Shown in pieces: positions 44,099 to 52,944 of a stretch of 64,000 nucleotides of DNA (position 1 is its first letter; each line of letters begins with the position of its first letter). This DNA comes from Aminobacter aganoensis. Its GTDB lineage: Bacteria > Pseudomonadota > Alphaproteobacteria > Rhizobiales > Rhizobiaceae. The notes beneath the pieces are model-generated. The model did not search any database and was not told where the DNA came from. It saw only the letters and a list, made by a program, of their open reading frames with translations. The position numbers and the translations under genes were made by a program. The stretch is taken from positions 248,001 to 312,000 of the forward strand of contig NZ_JACHOU010000004.1 of the NCBI RefSeq assembly GCF_014206975.1, given 5' to 3'.

Positions 44099-45115
44099 TT
44101 GGCAGGCGTTTCCTCAAGCCGTGCGCGTCTGCGCTATGTCAACGACGAGGAGCCCGGTATCTCCCGGCGCCGGGCCGGCAAGGGCTTCTCGTATAGATCT
44201 GCCGACGGCCGCGTCACGGGTCCGGACGAGCTGGAGCGGATTCGCGGCCTGGCCGTCCCACCGGCGTGGACCGAAGTGTGGATCTGCCCAGATAGCCTGG
44301 GCCATATCCAGGCAACAGGTCGTGACCAGCGCGGGCGCAAGCAGTATCGCTATCACCCGCGCTGGACAGAACGCCGCGACGAGGCAAAGTTCTCGAGCCT
44401 CGGCGAATTTGCCCGGGCACTTCCCCGGCTGAGGCGCAAGGTGAATGCGGACCTGGGCAAGCGAAGCCTGTCCCGGCAAAAGGTTGTCGCCGCAATCGTC
44501 TGGCTCCTGGACAACACCATGATCCGCGTCGGCAGCGCTCGATATGCGCGCGAAAACGGCAGTTTCGGCTTGACCACCTTGCGCGGCCGTCATGTCGACA
44601 TCAGCGGCTCGACCCTGCGCTTTGCCTTCAAGGGCAAGTCCGGCAAGGAATGGCGGTTGCAGCTTGTCGACCGCCGCATGGCAGCACTGGTCCGGCGCAT
44701 ACAGGAATTGCCCGGGCAGCACCTCTTCCAATACATTGATGACGATGGCGAACGATCGCGTGTGACGTCCGACGACGTGAACGACTACATCCGCGAGGCG
44801 TGCGGTCCAGATTTCAGTTCCAAGGATTTCAGGACCTGGGGTGGAACTGTGCGCGCGCTGGCGCTGTTCAAGGATCTCGAGCGTCCGGATGGTCTGCCCG
44901 CCAGGCGACGCCTGTGCAATCAGGTGATCGATGAAGTCGCAAACAGGCTCGGCAACACCCGCGCAGTTTGCCGGAAGGGCTACATTCACCCCGAGGTTCT
45001 GAAGCGGTGGTTCGATGGCCGGATCGGCAAGCAAGCACATGGGGGTCGAAGAGCGCGCAGTGCGTGGCTGGATCTCGACGAGGCCAGAGCACTCGCTTGG
45101 CTTTCAGCCTTGTAG
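44099..45115 (+). CDS. DNA topoisomerase IB (poxvirus/bacterial type)
   Basis: A 338-residue type IB topoisomerase that relaxes supercoils through a 3'-phosphotyrosine. The N-terminal LRYVNDEEPGISRRRAGKGFSYR is characteristic; the catalytic domain has MIRVGSARYARENGSFGLTTL, the Arg/His region SSKDFRTWGGTVRAL and the nucleophile Tyr in GYIHPEVL. The start is probably TTG at 44099, 13 bases after otsA; no ATG lies in a suitable place. Often carried in rhizobial stress regions. Confidence 0.92.
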   Translation: MAGVSSSRARLRYVNDEEPGISRRRAGKGFSYRSADGRVTGPDELERIRGLAVPPAWTEVWICPDSLGHIQATGRDQRGRKQYRYHPRWTERRDEAKFSSLGEFARALPRLRRKVNADLGKRSLSRQKVVAAIVWLLDNTMIRVGSARYARENGSFGLTTLRGRHVDISGSTLRFAFKGKSGKEWRLQLVDRRMAALVRRIQELPGQHLFQYIDDDGERSRVTSDDVNDYIREACGPDFSSKDFRTWGGTVRALALFKDLERPDGLPARRRLCNQVIDEVANRLGNTRAVCRKGYIHPEVLKRWFDGRIGKQAHGGRRARSAWLDLDEARALAWLSAL

Positions 45116-45221
45116 TCGCTTGGAAGCCGGCGAGGGGAAGGACAGGGGAACTGAGTGATGCACACGTGTTCGACCGCTATCGCGGGGTAGGCATGTGCAG
45201 CTGCTAAGTGGTTGGAAAACC

Positions 45222-45296
45222 TGGTACGCCCAAGGGGAATCGAACCCCTGTTACCGCCGTGAAAGGGCGGTGTCCTAACCGCTAGACGATGGGCGC
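45222..45296 (-). tRNA. tRNA-Glu (anticodon UUC)
   Basis: 75 nt with encoded CCA. Anticodon stem CCGCC/GGCGG closes CTTTCAC (anticodon TTC); GTTCGAT T-loop; acceptor GCGCCCA pairs with TGGGCGT with one G-T pair. Its 3' end faces the stress-gene block. Confidence 0.95.
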
Positions 45297-45375
45297 GCTC
45301 AGGTGAGGCGGTGTATAGTTGGCTTGTTCGCGACAGGCAACCCGTCTTTTTGCTGCGCCGCGAAATTTTTTTGGC

Positions 45376-46554
45376 TTATCCACGGCGGCGGCCGCAACGC
45401 CAGTTCCACTCGCGTTCCGGACCGACGTCGATGTGCACGGAATTGGTGTGGCAATAGGTGCCGACGCCACCGCGACCGGGCATCGCCCGCAGGAAGGTGG
45501 CCAGTTCCCATTTGCCGACACCCGGAATCTGGATGTCGGCGGCAGCGCAATACATGTGCTGCGAGTTCTTGGCGCCGCGCGCCCGGCGATTACGCTCAGC
45601 GTTGCGATAGCCCGACGTCACGATCATCTTCTTGCCGTAGTGCTGCTCGGCGGCCTTGAGGATGCGCACCAGCGACGGCTTCAGGCAGCCGACATCGACG
45701 CTTTCGGTCTGCTTGAGCAGGCCGTTGGGGGCGAGTCGTGCCATGCCGGCGGCGGACGCCACCTCCAGGCCGGGATCCTCGTCCTCGTGCAGGTCGACGT
45801 CGCTGTCGTCGTCGATGCCCGACTTGCGCTTGATCTCGAAAAGGTCGGTCTGGCGAACGCCGGGCAGCGCCCAGTTCGAATCGCCGCCGCCACCGAGCGA
45901 AGCCAGTTCGACCGGCTTGGCGTCCGACTTTGCCGAGGCAAGCGTGATGATCGGCTTGGCCTTGGCTTCGGCTGCATGTGTCGCCGGCGCTTCAGCTGCC
46001 TTTTCGATCAGGGGCTTTGCTTTTTGCGCGGCGGGCGCGGCCTTGGCCGGCGAAGAGCCGAAGAGCGAGGCAAGGAAGCCCTTCTTCTTCGGCTGCTCGG
46101 CCTGCTGTGGCGCAGGACCATTGGTCAGGTAGAAGCCGGTGTCTTGTTGCGCCGGCTGTTTGGCTGCCTGGGCCTCGGCAGTTTGAACCGGCTGCTGTTC
46201 CTCGATCGCGGGCGCTGCGGCTGCCGCTACGGGCGCCTGCGCCGCTTCCTCGCTGGCAATGGCTGCTTCGGCAGGCGTTTCGCCGCCCGGCTTGGCAAGG
46301 GGAACATAACCGACCTGGTCGGGCAGGGCGGCGTTGCCCTCGGCGTTCATGGCAAGATTGGCGGTGGGAGCACCGGGCGTCGCGACCGTATCGGCGCCTG
46401 TGGCCTGGCCGGTCGCGTCAGCGGTCAGCGCGGGGTTTGCGAGTTCGAGGTTGGGCTCGCCGGTCGAGGAGCAGGATACGGCCAGCAGCGAAACCAGTAC
46501 GGTCAGCGCAACGCCGCATCGCCGGTCTGCGAATCGCAGTCGTCCTGACCTCAA
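45376..46554 (-). CDS. Lipoprotein with D-Ala-D-Ala carboxypeptidase-type (M15A) domain
   Basis: 392 residues. Lipobox LLAVSC at about residue 28, then a 240-residue Ala/Pro/Gln-rich low-complexity linker, then an M15A (YcbK-like/DUF882) domain: VTSGYRNAERN, the zinc site SQHMYCAAADI and VHIDVG near the end. It is a likely cell-wall peptidase at the inner face of the outer membrane. The gene starts a leftward unit just past tRNA-Glu. Confidence 0.88.
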   Translation of the reverse strand: MRSGRLRFADRRCGVALTVLVSLLAVSCSSTGEPNLELANPALTADATGQATGADTVATPGAPTANLAMNAEGNAALPDQVGYVPLAKPGGETPAEAAIASEEAAQAPVAAAAAPAIEEQQPVQTAEAQAAKQPAQQDTGFYLTNGPAPQQAEQPKKKGFLASLFGSSPAKAAPAAQKAKPLIEKAAEAPATHAAEAKAKPIITLASAKSDAKPVELASLGGGGDSNWALPGVRQTDLFEIKRKSGIDDDSDVDLHEDEDPGLEVASAAGMARLAPNGLLKQTESVDVGCLKPSLVRILKAAEQHYGKKMIVTSGYRNAERNRRARGAKNSQHMYCAAADIQIPGVGKWELATFLRAMPGRGGVGTYCHTNSVHIDVGPEREWNWRCGRRRG

Positions 46555-46770
46555 GCTGGTCCCCTCTCATGCACTGCAGGCCAAAGATTACGTCTTGGCG
46601 ATCAAAATCGTATGTTTACGCAACCACGTTTCTGAACAAGAAACGGCACCCGATCATCGGCAATGATCTCCCCACGGTCGGGCTAGGCGCCAATTAAGGC
46701 GAGATCATGATGGGCGCCACGTTCTCGCCCCCTTTGTTAAGGGCGTCAACTCACCACACATTACAGCAGG

Positions 46771-48600
46771 TTACACGCGGACCTTGACATAGCTGCCGGG
46801 GGCATCTTCCAGCACCCTGCCGTTGATACCGGGCTTGCGGGCGTCGACGCGTGTATCGTCCTTGGCCTCGATCCAGCGGTGCCAGTGCGGCCACCACGAC
46901 CCGGCGGTCTCGGTGGCGCCCTTCAGCCAGGTGTCGAAGTCGCCGGTTGGCTTGCCGCTCGACCAGAATTGATACTTTCCCGCGGCCGGCGGATTGACCA
47001 CGCCGGCGATATGGCCCGACCCGCCGACGACATAATCGACATCGCCACCGAAATACTGGCAGCCGAGGAACACCGAGCGGGCAGGCGCGATATGATCCTC
47101 GCGGGCGGCGAGGTTGTAGACGGGAATGGTGATGTCGGCGAGCGAGATGGTTCGGCCGGCAAGCTCCATCCGGCCTTGCGACAGGTTGTTCTCGAGATAG
47201 CAGTTGCGCAGGTAGAAGGAATGGTTTGCGGCCGCCATGCGCGTCGAATCGGCGTTCCAGTAGAGCAGGTCGAACGGCAGCGGGTCCTTGCCGCGCATGT
47301 AGTTGTTGATGACGTAGGGCCAGATCAGGTCGCCAGAACGCAGCATGTTGAAGGCGGTCGCCATCTTGGTGCCGTCGAGATAGCCGCGATCCTTCATCGC
47401 CCGCTCGAGGGCGGCGATCTGGTCTTCGTCGACGAAGACCTTGAGGTCGCCGGCATAGGTGAAATCGACCTGGGTGGTGAAGAAGGTGACCGAGCGGATG
47501 CGGTGGTCGCCTTCCTGCGCCAGCAGTGCCAGCGCCGCAGCCAGCAGCGTGCCGCCGACGCAATAGCCGATGGTGTTGACCTCGCGCTCGCCGGTTGCCT
47601 GCTCGACCGTGTCGAGGCCGTATTGCAGGCCTTCGCGGATGTAGGCCTCCCAGTCCTTCAGCCCGTGGCGCTGGTCCGGATTGATCCAGGAGATGACGAA
47701 GACGGTGTGACCCTGCTCGACCGCCCAGCGGATGAAGGATTTCTGCGGGTTGAGGTCGAGGATGTAGAACTTGTTGATCCACGGCGGGCAGATCAGCAGC
47801 GGACGCTTCAGCACCTTGTCGGTTGTCGGAGCGTATTGGATGATTTCGGCGACGTCGCTGCGACCGACCACCTTGCCAGGCGTGGTGGCGATGTTCTTGC
47901 CGATCTCGAAGCCTGAATAGTCGGCCTGCCTGAGCTTGAGGTCGCCCTTGCCGGCAACGATGTCCTCGGCGAACATCTTCATGCCGCGCACCAGGTTTTC
48001 GCCGTTGCTGGCAACGGTTTCGCGGAACAGCTCCGGATTGGTCAGGATGAAATTCGACGGCGAGATCGCGTTGGCGACCTGCTTCACGTAAAATCCGGCC
48101 TTGTGGCGGGTGTGCTCGTCGAGGCCGTCGGCGTGGTCGACAAGGTCGCCGGCCCAGCGAGCGGTCACCAGATAGGCCTGCTTGAGGAAGTCGAAGAATG
48201 CATTGCGGCCCCATTCGGGGTCGAGGAAGCGTTTGTCGGTGCGCTCAGGCTTGACCGTATCCTCGACCTCGTCGCCGCCCATGCGCTGGACCGTCTTGCT
48301 CCAGACGTCGAGATAGCCGGAAAACAGCCTGGTCTGCGCTTCGAGCGCGCGTTGGGGGTCGGACAGCCAGTATTCGGTGAGCTTGGAGAAGGTCTTGAAC
48401 ATGTCGGTCATCGGCTCGGCGACGGTGTCGCGCACCTCGCCTTTTTCGCGCGGTTCGGCCCAGGCCGATGCGGCCTTGCCGGCCTGCTCGATCATGCGGG
48501 CCATGTTGAGTGCGAAGCGCTCGGGATCTTTGACGAGGTATTGCTCGACGGAGGAGGGGGAATCGCCACTCGGCTTGTCCGAATCGTCTACCTTCGCCAT
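46771..48600 (-). CDS. phaC: Class I poly(3-hydroxyalkanoate) synthase PhaC
   Basis: A 609-residue PHA synthase that polymerises 3-hydroxyacyl-CoA into storage granules. The alpha/beta-hydrolase core has the lipase-like box GYCVGG with the nucleophile Cys, and the conserved WINPDQRH, GGSGHIAGV (catalytic His) and ADxTxPVYN-like segments. The N-terminal domain is the usual length for class I. ATG at 48600 has GGAGG about 13 bases upstream; an ATG 13 codons earlier has none. Confidence 0.96.
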   Translation of the reverse strand: MAKVDDSDKPSGDSPSSVEQYLVKDPERFALNMARMIEQAGKAASAWAEPREKGEVRDTVAEPMTDMFKTFSKLTEYWLSDPQRALEAQTRLFSGYLDVWSKTVQRMGGDEVEDTVKPERTDKRFLDPEWGRNAFFDFLKQAYLVTARWAGDLVDHADGLDEHTRHKAGFYVKQVANAISPSNFILTNPELFRETVASNGENLVRGMKMFAEDIVAGKGDLKLRQADYSGFEIGKNIATTPGKVVGRSDVAEIIQYAPTTDKVLKRPLLICPPWINKFYILDLNPQKSFIRWAVEQGHTVFVISWINPDQRHGLKDWEAYIREGLQYGLDTVEQATGEREVNTIGYCVGGTLLAAALALLAQEGDHRIRSVTFFTTQVDFTYAGDLKVFVDEDQIAALERAMKDRGYLDGTKMATAFNMLRSGDLIWPYVINNYMRGKDPLPFDLLYWNADSTRMAAANHSFYLRNCYLENNLSQGRMELAGRTISLADITIPVYNLAAREDHIAPARSVFLGCQYFGGDVDYVVGGSGHIAGVVNPPAAGKYQFWSSGKPTGDFDTWLKGATETAGSWWPHWHRWIEAKDDTRVDARKPGINGRVLEDAPGSYVKVRV

Positions 48601-48699
48601 GGTTCTTGCAGGTCCTCCCAAAGCGCCCATTGTTGACATACTATCATGCGACGTCTTACCGGGTCCAACGCGCTCTACCGCGCCTGTCGGGGAAACTTT

Positions 48700-49089
48700 A
48701 TGACACATCGTGTTGGTCGGTATATTTTTTTCTGCGCCCGCCTGGTCGTATGGGCGGGATTGCTGGCGGTGCCCGTGGTCGCCAGCGGCTGCTCCAGCAC
48801 GACGAGCGCTGACAGTGGCACCGCCCTTGCAGGCGGCCGCGGCGCACAGGACACCGGCACCTATCCCAACCTCAACATCCGCCCGACGGCTGCCGCCCCC
48901 CAGTTCACCGAAGAGCAGAAGGCGGCCAAGCTCGCCGAACTTCACGCTGCGCAACGGCGGCAGGGCGCCAAGGCCGGTGCCGGTGGAAGCAGTTCGGTGG
49001 CGATGACCACGCTTGCCCGCAAGCATGGCGACGACACGCTGAAGGCCATCGAAGGCAAGTGCGAGCCTATCGACCCCGCCTGCAATTGA
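48700..49089 (+). CDS. Small lipoprotein, hypothetical
   Basis: 129 residues; signal sequence WAGLLAVPVVASGC with a lipobox Cys at about 31, then a Ser/Thr-rich part and a helical segment (FTEEQKAAKLAELHAAQRRQG). It ends KCEPIDPACN with two Cys. Function unknown. ATG at 48700 gives the natural signal peptide. It is divergent from phaC and 50 bases before alaC. Confidence 0.75.
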   Translation: MTHRVGRYIFFCARLVVWAGLLAVPVVASGCSSTTSADSGTALAGGRGAQDTGTYPNLNIRPTAAAPQFTEEQKAAKLAELHAAQRRQGAKAGAGGSSSVAMTTLARKHGDDTLKAIEGKCEPIDPACN

Positions 49090-49138
49090 GTGTATATCGC
49101 GCACGCATCGCGCAGCCCCCGTTTACCTGAGAAGCGAC

Positions 49139-50356
49139 ATGGAAGAATTTCACAAGGTCCGCCGCCTTCCGCCCTACGTCTTCGAGCAGGTCAACCGGCT
49201 GAAGGCCAGCGCCCGATCGCGCGGCGCCGATATCATCGACCTTGGCATGGGCAATCCCGACCTTCCGACGCCTGCCGCGATTGTCGACAAGCTCTGTGAA
49301 GTGGTCCGCGACCCGCGCACCCATCGTTATTCGTCGTCGCGCGGCATTCCCGGCCTGCGCCGCGCCCAGGCAAACTATTATGCCCGCCGCTTCGGCGTGA
49401 AGCTCAATCCGGACACCCAGGTCGTGGCCACGCTCGGCTCCAAGGAAGGCTTCGCCAACATGGCGCAGGCGATCACCGCGCCCGGCGACGTGGTGCTGTG
49501 CCCCGATCCGACCTATCCGATCCACGCCTTCGGCTTCATCATGTCGGGCGGCGTCATCCGCTCGCTGCAGGCGAAGCCCGATGACGGCTTCATTCCCGCG
49601 CTCGAGCGTGGCGTGCGCCACTCGATCCCCAAGCCGCTGGCGCTGATCCTCAACTACCCGTCCAATCCGACGGCCTTCGTCGCTTCGCTCGATTTCTACA
49701 AGGACGTCGTCGCTTTCGCGAAGAAGCACGACATCATCATCCTGTCGGACCTCGCTTATTCCGAGATCTATTTCGACGGCAATCCGCCACCTTCGGTGCT
49801 TGAGGTGCCGGGCGCGATCGACGTCACCGTCGAGTTCACCTCGATGTCAAAGACGTTCTCGATGCCTGGCTGGCGCATGGGCTTTGCCGTCGGCAACGAA
49901 AGGCTGATCGCAGCGCTGACGCGCGTGAAGTCCTATCTCGATTATGGTGCGTTCACGCCCATCCAGGTGGCGGCGACCGCGGCCCTGAATGGCGACGGCA
50001 CCGACATTGCCGAAGTGCGCGAGGTCTATCACAAGCGCCGCGACGTCATGGTCGACTCCTTCGCTCGCGCCGGCTGGGAAATCCCGGCGCCGGCGGCGAC
50101 GATGTTTGCCTGGGCGCCGATCCCGGAGCAGTTCAAGCATCTTGGTTCGCTCGAGTTCTCGAAGCTGCTCATCGAGCACGCCGACGTGGCCGTGGCGCCG
50201 GGCGTTGGCTTTGGCGAGCACGGCGACGACTATGTGCGCCTTGCGCTTGTCGAGAACGAGCACCGCATCCGCCAGGCGGCACGAAGCATCAAGCGCTTCC
50301 TGCAAACCACCGCCAAACATCCCAACAACGTGGTTCCGCTCGCAGCCCATCGCTGA
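49139..50356 (+). CDS. alaC: Aminotransferase, AlaC-like (class I/II, PLP-dependent)
   Basis: 405 residues, very close to E. coli AlaC (RLPPYVFEQVNRLKASAR, MGNPDLPTP, SSRGIPGLRRA). The PLP-binding Lys lies in SMSKTFSMPGWRMGF and the phosphate-binding Arg follows. AlaC makes alanine from pyruvate and glutamate; pipelines also call this LL-diaminopimelate or aspartate aminotransferase. It lies 53 bases before hom, so an amino-acid biosynthesis operon is likely. Confidence 0.88.
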   Translation: MEEFHKVRRLPPYVFEQVNRLKASARSRGADIIDLGMGNPDLPTPAAIVDKLCEVVRDPRTHRYSSSRGIPGLRRAQANYYARRFGVKLNPDTQVVATLGSKEGFANMAQAITAPGDVVLCPDPTYPIHAFGFIMSGGVIRSLQAKPDDGFIPALERGVRHSIPKPLALILNYPSNPTAFVASLDFYKDVVAFAKKHDIIILSDLAYSEIYFDGNPPPSVLEVPGAIDVTVEFTSMSKTFSMPGWRMGFAVGNERLIAALTRVKSYLDYGAFTPIQVAATAALNGDGTDIAEVREVYHKRRDVMVDSFARAGWEIPAPAATMFAWAPIPEQFKHLGSLEFSKLLIEHADVAVAPGVGFGEHGDDYVRLALVENEHRIRQAARSIKRFLQTTAKHPNNVVPLAAHR

Positions 50357-50409
50357 GCGGCGTCACGAACACATTCCCAGAACTACTGAAGTAAGAGGCG
50401 CCGTCGACC

Positions 50410-51723
50410 ATGGCTGAAGCATTGCGTATTGGAATTGCCGGTCTCGGCACGGTCGGTGCTTCGGTGGCGCGAGTGCTGCGCGACAAGTCGGCGGAGCTCA
50501 CCCGCCAGTGCGGCCGTGAAATCGTCGTGACCGCCGTTTCCGCGCGTGATCGCTCGCGCGACCGCGGCGTCGACCTCGGTGGCGCCAAATGGTTCGACGA
50601 CCCGATCGAACTGGCCGAGAAGGCCGACATCGACGTCTTCGTCGAACTGATCGGCGGCGACGAAGGTGCCGCGCGTTCCTGCGTCTCTGCAGCGCTCGAT
50701 GCCGGCCGTCATGTCGTCACCGCCAACAAGGCGCTGCTGGCAAAACATGGCGTGGCACTTGCCGAAGTGGCCGAGAAGAAGGGCGTCCTGCTCAATTACG
50801 AGGCCGCGGTGGCCGGCGGCATCCCGGTCATCAAGACGATGCGCGAGGCGATGGCCGGCAATAGTGTCAATCGCGTGTTCGGCATTCTCAACGGTACCTG
50901 CAATTACATCCTGACTCGCATGGAAGCGGAAGGCCTGACCTTCGAGGCCTGCCTCAAGGACGCACAGCGCCTCGGCTATGCCGAAGCTGACCCGACCTTC
51001 GACATCGAGGGCAACGACACGGCGCACAAGCTGGCGATCCTGACCAGCCTTGCCTTCGGAACGCGCATCGCCTCCGACGACATCTATCTCGAAGGCATCT
51101 CGAACATCACCCAGGCAGACATCCGTGCCGCTGGCGAGCTCGGCTACCGCATCAAGCTGCTTGGCGTTGCCCAGCGCACCGAAAGCGGCATCGAGCAGCG
51201 CGTCCACCCGACGATGGTGCCGACGGCGTCCGTCATCGCCCAGGTTCATGGCGTGACCAACGCGGTTGCCATCGAGACCGACATCCTCGGCGAACTGCTG
51301 CTGTCCGGACCCGGCGCCGGCGGCAATGCCACGGCTTCTGCGGTGGTCGGTGACATCGCCGACATCGCCAAGAGCCGTCCCGGCTTCCAGCACGGCCCGG
51401 TCTTCGGCCGCCCGGCGAAGGAACTGCGACCCTACAAGAAGGCGCAGATGCGCAGCCACGCCGGCGGTTATTTCATCCGCCTGACCGTGCATGATCGTAC
51501 CGGCGTGTTCGCGGCGATCGCCAAGCGCATGGCCGACAACGACATCTCGCTGGAATCGATCGTCCAGCACGCCAACGGTTCCGATGGTGCTACGCAGAAG
51601 ACCGTCATCCTGGTGACGCACGAGACCACCGAGGCTGCCGTGCGCAAGGCTGTCGACGGCGTGACCAAGGACGGTCACCTGACCGACAAGCCGCAGGTCA
51701 TTCGCATCGAGCGCGCCGGCTGA
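50410..51723 (+). CDS. hom: Homoserine dehydrogenase
   Basis: A 437-residue NAD(P)-dependent enzyme that reduces aspartate semialdehyde to homoserine for Thr and Met synthesis. GIAGLGTVGASVARVL (Rossmann), TANKALLAKHG, the AAVAGGIPVIKTMREAMAGN active region and a C-terminal ACT domain (from about 350: VHDRTGVFAAIAKRMAD) are visible. Confidence 0.96.
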   Translation: MAEALRIGIAGLGTVGASVARVLRDKSAELTRQCGREIVVTAVSARDRSRDRGVDLGGAKWFDDPIELAEKADIDVFVELIGGDEGAARSCVSAALDAGRHVVTANKALLAKHGVALAEVAEKKGVLLNYEAAVAGGIPVIKTMREAMAGNSVNRVFGILNGTCNYILTRMEAEGLTFEACLKDAQRLGYAEADPTFDIEGNDTAHKLAILTSLAFGTRIASDDIYLEGISNITQADIRAAGELGYRIKLLGVAQRTESGIEQRVHPTMVPTASVIAQVHGVTNAVAIETDILGELLLSGPGAGGNATASAVVGDIADIAKSRPGFQHGPVFGRPAKELRPYKKAQMRSHAGGYFIRLTVHDRTGVFAAIAKRMADNDISLESIVQHANGSDGATQKTVILVTHETTEAAVRKAVDGVTKDGHLTDKPQVIRIERAG

Positions 51724-51738
51724 GGCTGGCGCTCCGGG

Positions 51739-51760
51739 CGAGGGCGGAATTGCGCCCTCG
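51739..51760 (+). terminator. Hairpin after hom
   Basis: Perfect 8-bp stem CGAGGGCG/CGCCCTCG with loop GAATTG, 15 bases after the stop; no T-run follows. Confidence 0.5.
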
Positions 51761-51913
51761 GTCGGGCAGTCAAGCCTTAGATGCCTTTCAATCGATTGAT
51801 ATTGTTTCGCTTTCGATAAAGCGGGCAACAGGTCTTGCCGTTGTCACAAGGGTTTGACAATAAGGGCCGGCCCGGTTCGGGCGCTCCGAATTCATCGACT
51901 TCAGGACCCTGAT

Positions 51914-52888
51914 ATGGCGAAAAGCGTTGTTGCCGGCCTCGACCGGATTCTCACCATGGAACTCGTGCGCGTCACCGAGCGCGCGGCTGTCGCTGCCGCA
52001 CGGCTGCGCGGACGCGGCGACGAGAAGGCCGCCGACCAGGTGGCTGTCGACGCCATGCGCCAGGAACTGAACCGCCTCGCCATCGATGGCACCGTCGTCA
52101 TCGGCGAAGGCGAGCGCGACGAGGCACCAATGCTGTATATCGGCGAGGAAGTCGGCGCGGGCGGTCCCGAGGTCGACATCGCGCTCGACCCGCTCGAAGG
52201 CACCACCATCTGCGCCAAGAACCTGCCCAATGCGCTGGCCGTCATCGCCATTGCCGAAAAGGGCAGCCTGCTGTTTGCCCCTGACGTCTACATGGACAAG
52301 ATCGCCGTCGGCCCGGGCTACCCCGATGGCGTCATCGACATCGATGCCTCGCCGGCAGAGAACATCGCCAGCGTCGCCAAGGCCAAGGGCGTGCCGGTCG
52401 AAGAAGTCACCGCCTGCATCCTTGATCGTCCGCGCCATGCCAAGCTGATCGAAGCCGTGCGCGCGACCGGTGCCGCCATTCGCCTGATCGGCGACGGCGA
52501 CGTGGCCGGCGTCATCCACACCACCGATCCGGATGAAACCGGCATCGACATCTATCTCGGCACCGGCGGCGCGCCGGAGGGTGTGCTGGCGGCAGCGGCG
52601 CTGCGCTGCACCGGTGGCCAGATGCAAGGCCGCCTGCTGCTCGACAGCGCCGACAAGGTCGCTCGCGCGGCAACCATGGGCATCACTGACCCCAACAAGG
52701 TCTATCGCATCGAGGAAATGGCGCGCGGCGACGTGCTGTTTGCTGCGACCGGTGTCACTGACGGCAACATGCTTGCCGGCGTGAAGTTCGGACGCGACTC
52801 GATCACCACGCACACCATCGTGCTGCGTTCGTCATCCAAGACCGTCCGTGAAATCAAGGCGCGCCATCAGGATCTCGAAAAATTCTGA
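51914..52888 (+). CDS. glpX: Class II fructose-1,6-bisphosphatase
   Basis: A 324-residue GlpX, the Mn-dependent gluconeogenic phosphatase. Metal and substrate motifs GEGERDEAPMLYIGEE and DPLEGTT are intact, with DSADKVARAA and SSKTVREIKA later. ATG at 51914 matches family N-termini (MAKSVVAGLDR); the frame extends 20 codons upstream without support. Confidence 0.95.
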   Translation: MAKSVVAGLDRILTMELVRVTERAAVAAARLRGRGDEKAADQVAVDAMRQELNRLAIDGTVVIGEGERDEAPMLYIGEEVGAGGPEVDIALDPLEGTTICAKNLPNALAVIAIAEKGSLLFAPDVYMDKIAVGPGYPDGVIDIDASPAENIASVAKAKGVPVEEVTACILDRPRHAKLIEAVRATGAAIRLIGDGDVAGVIHTTDPDETGIDIYLGTGGAPEGVLAAAALRCTGGQMQGRLLLDSADKVARAATMGITDPNKVYRIEEMARGDVLFAATGVTDGNMLAGVKFGRDSITTHTIVLRSSSKTVREIKARHQDLEKF

Positions 52889-52944
52889 TTACGCGCTTGT
52901 CGCGGTCGCCTATGGTCGATCCGAAGCGGGTGGACCTCCTTTGA

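Noticed and set aside
45222-45296. Attachment site for an integrative element at tRNA-Glu
   Set aside because: No integrase gene and no second copy of the tRNA end were seen in the window; kept only as a hint.
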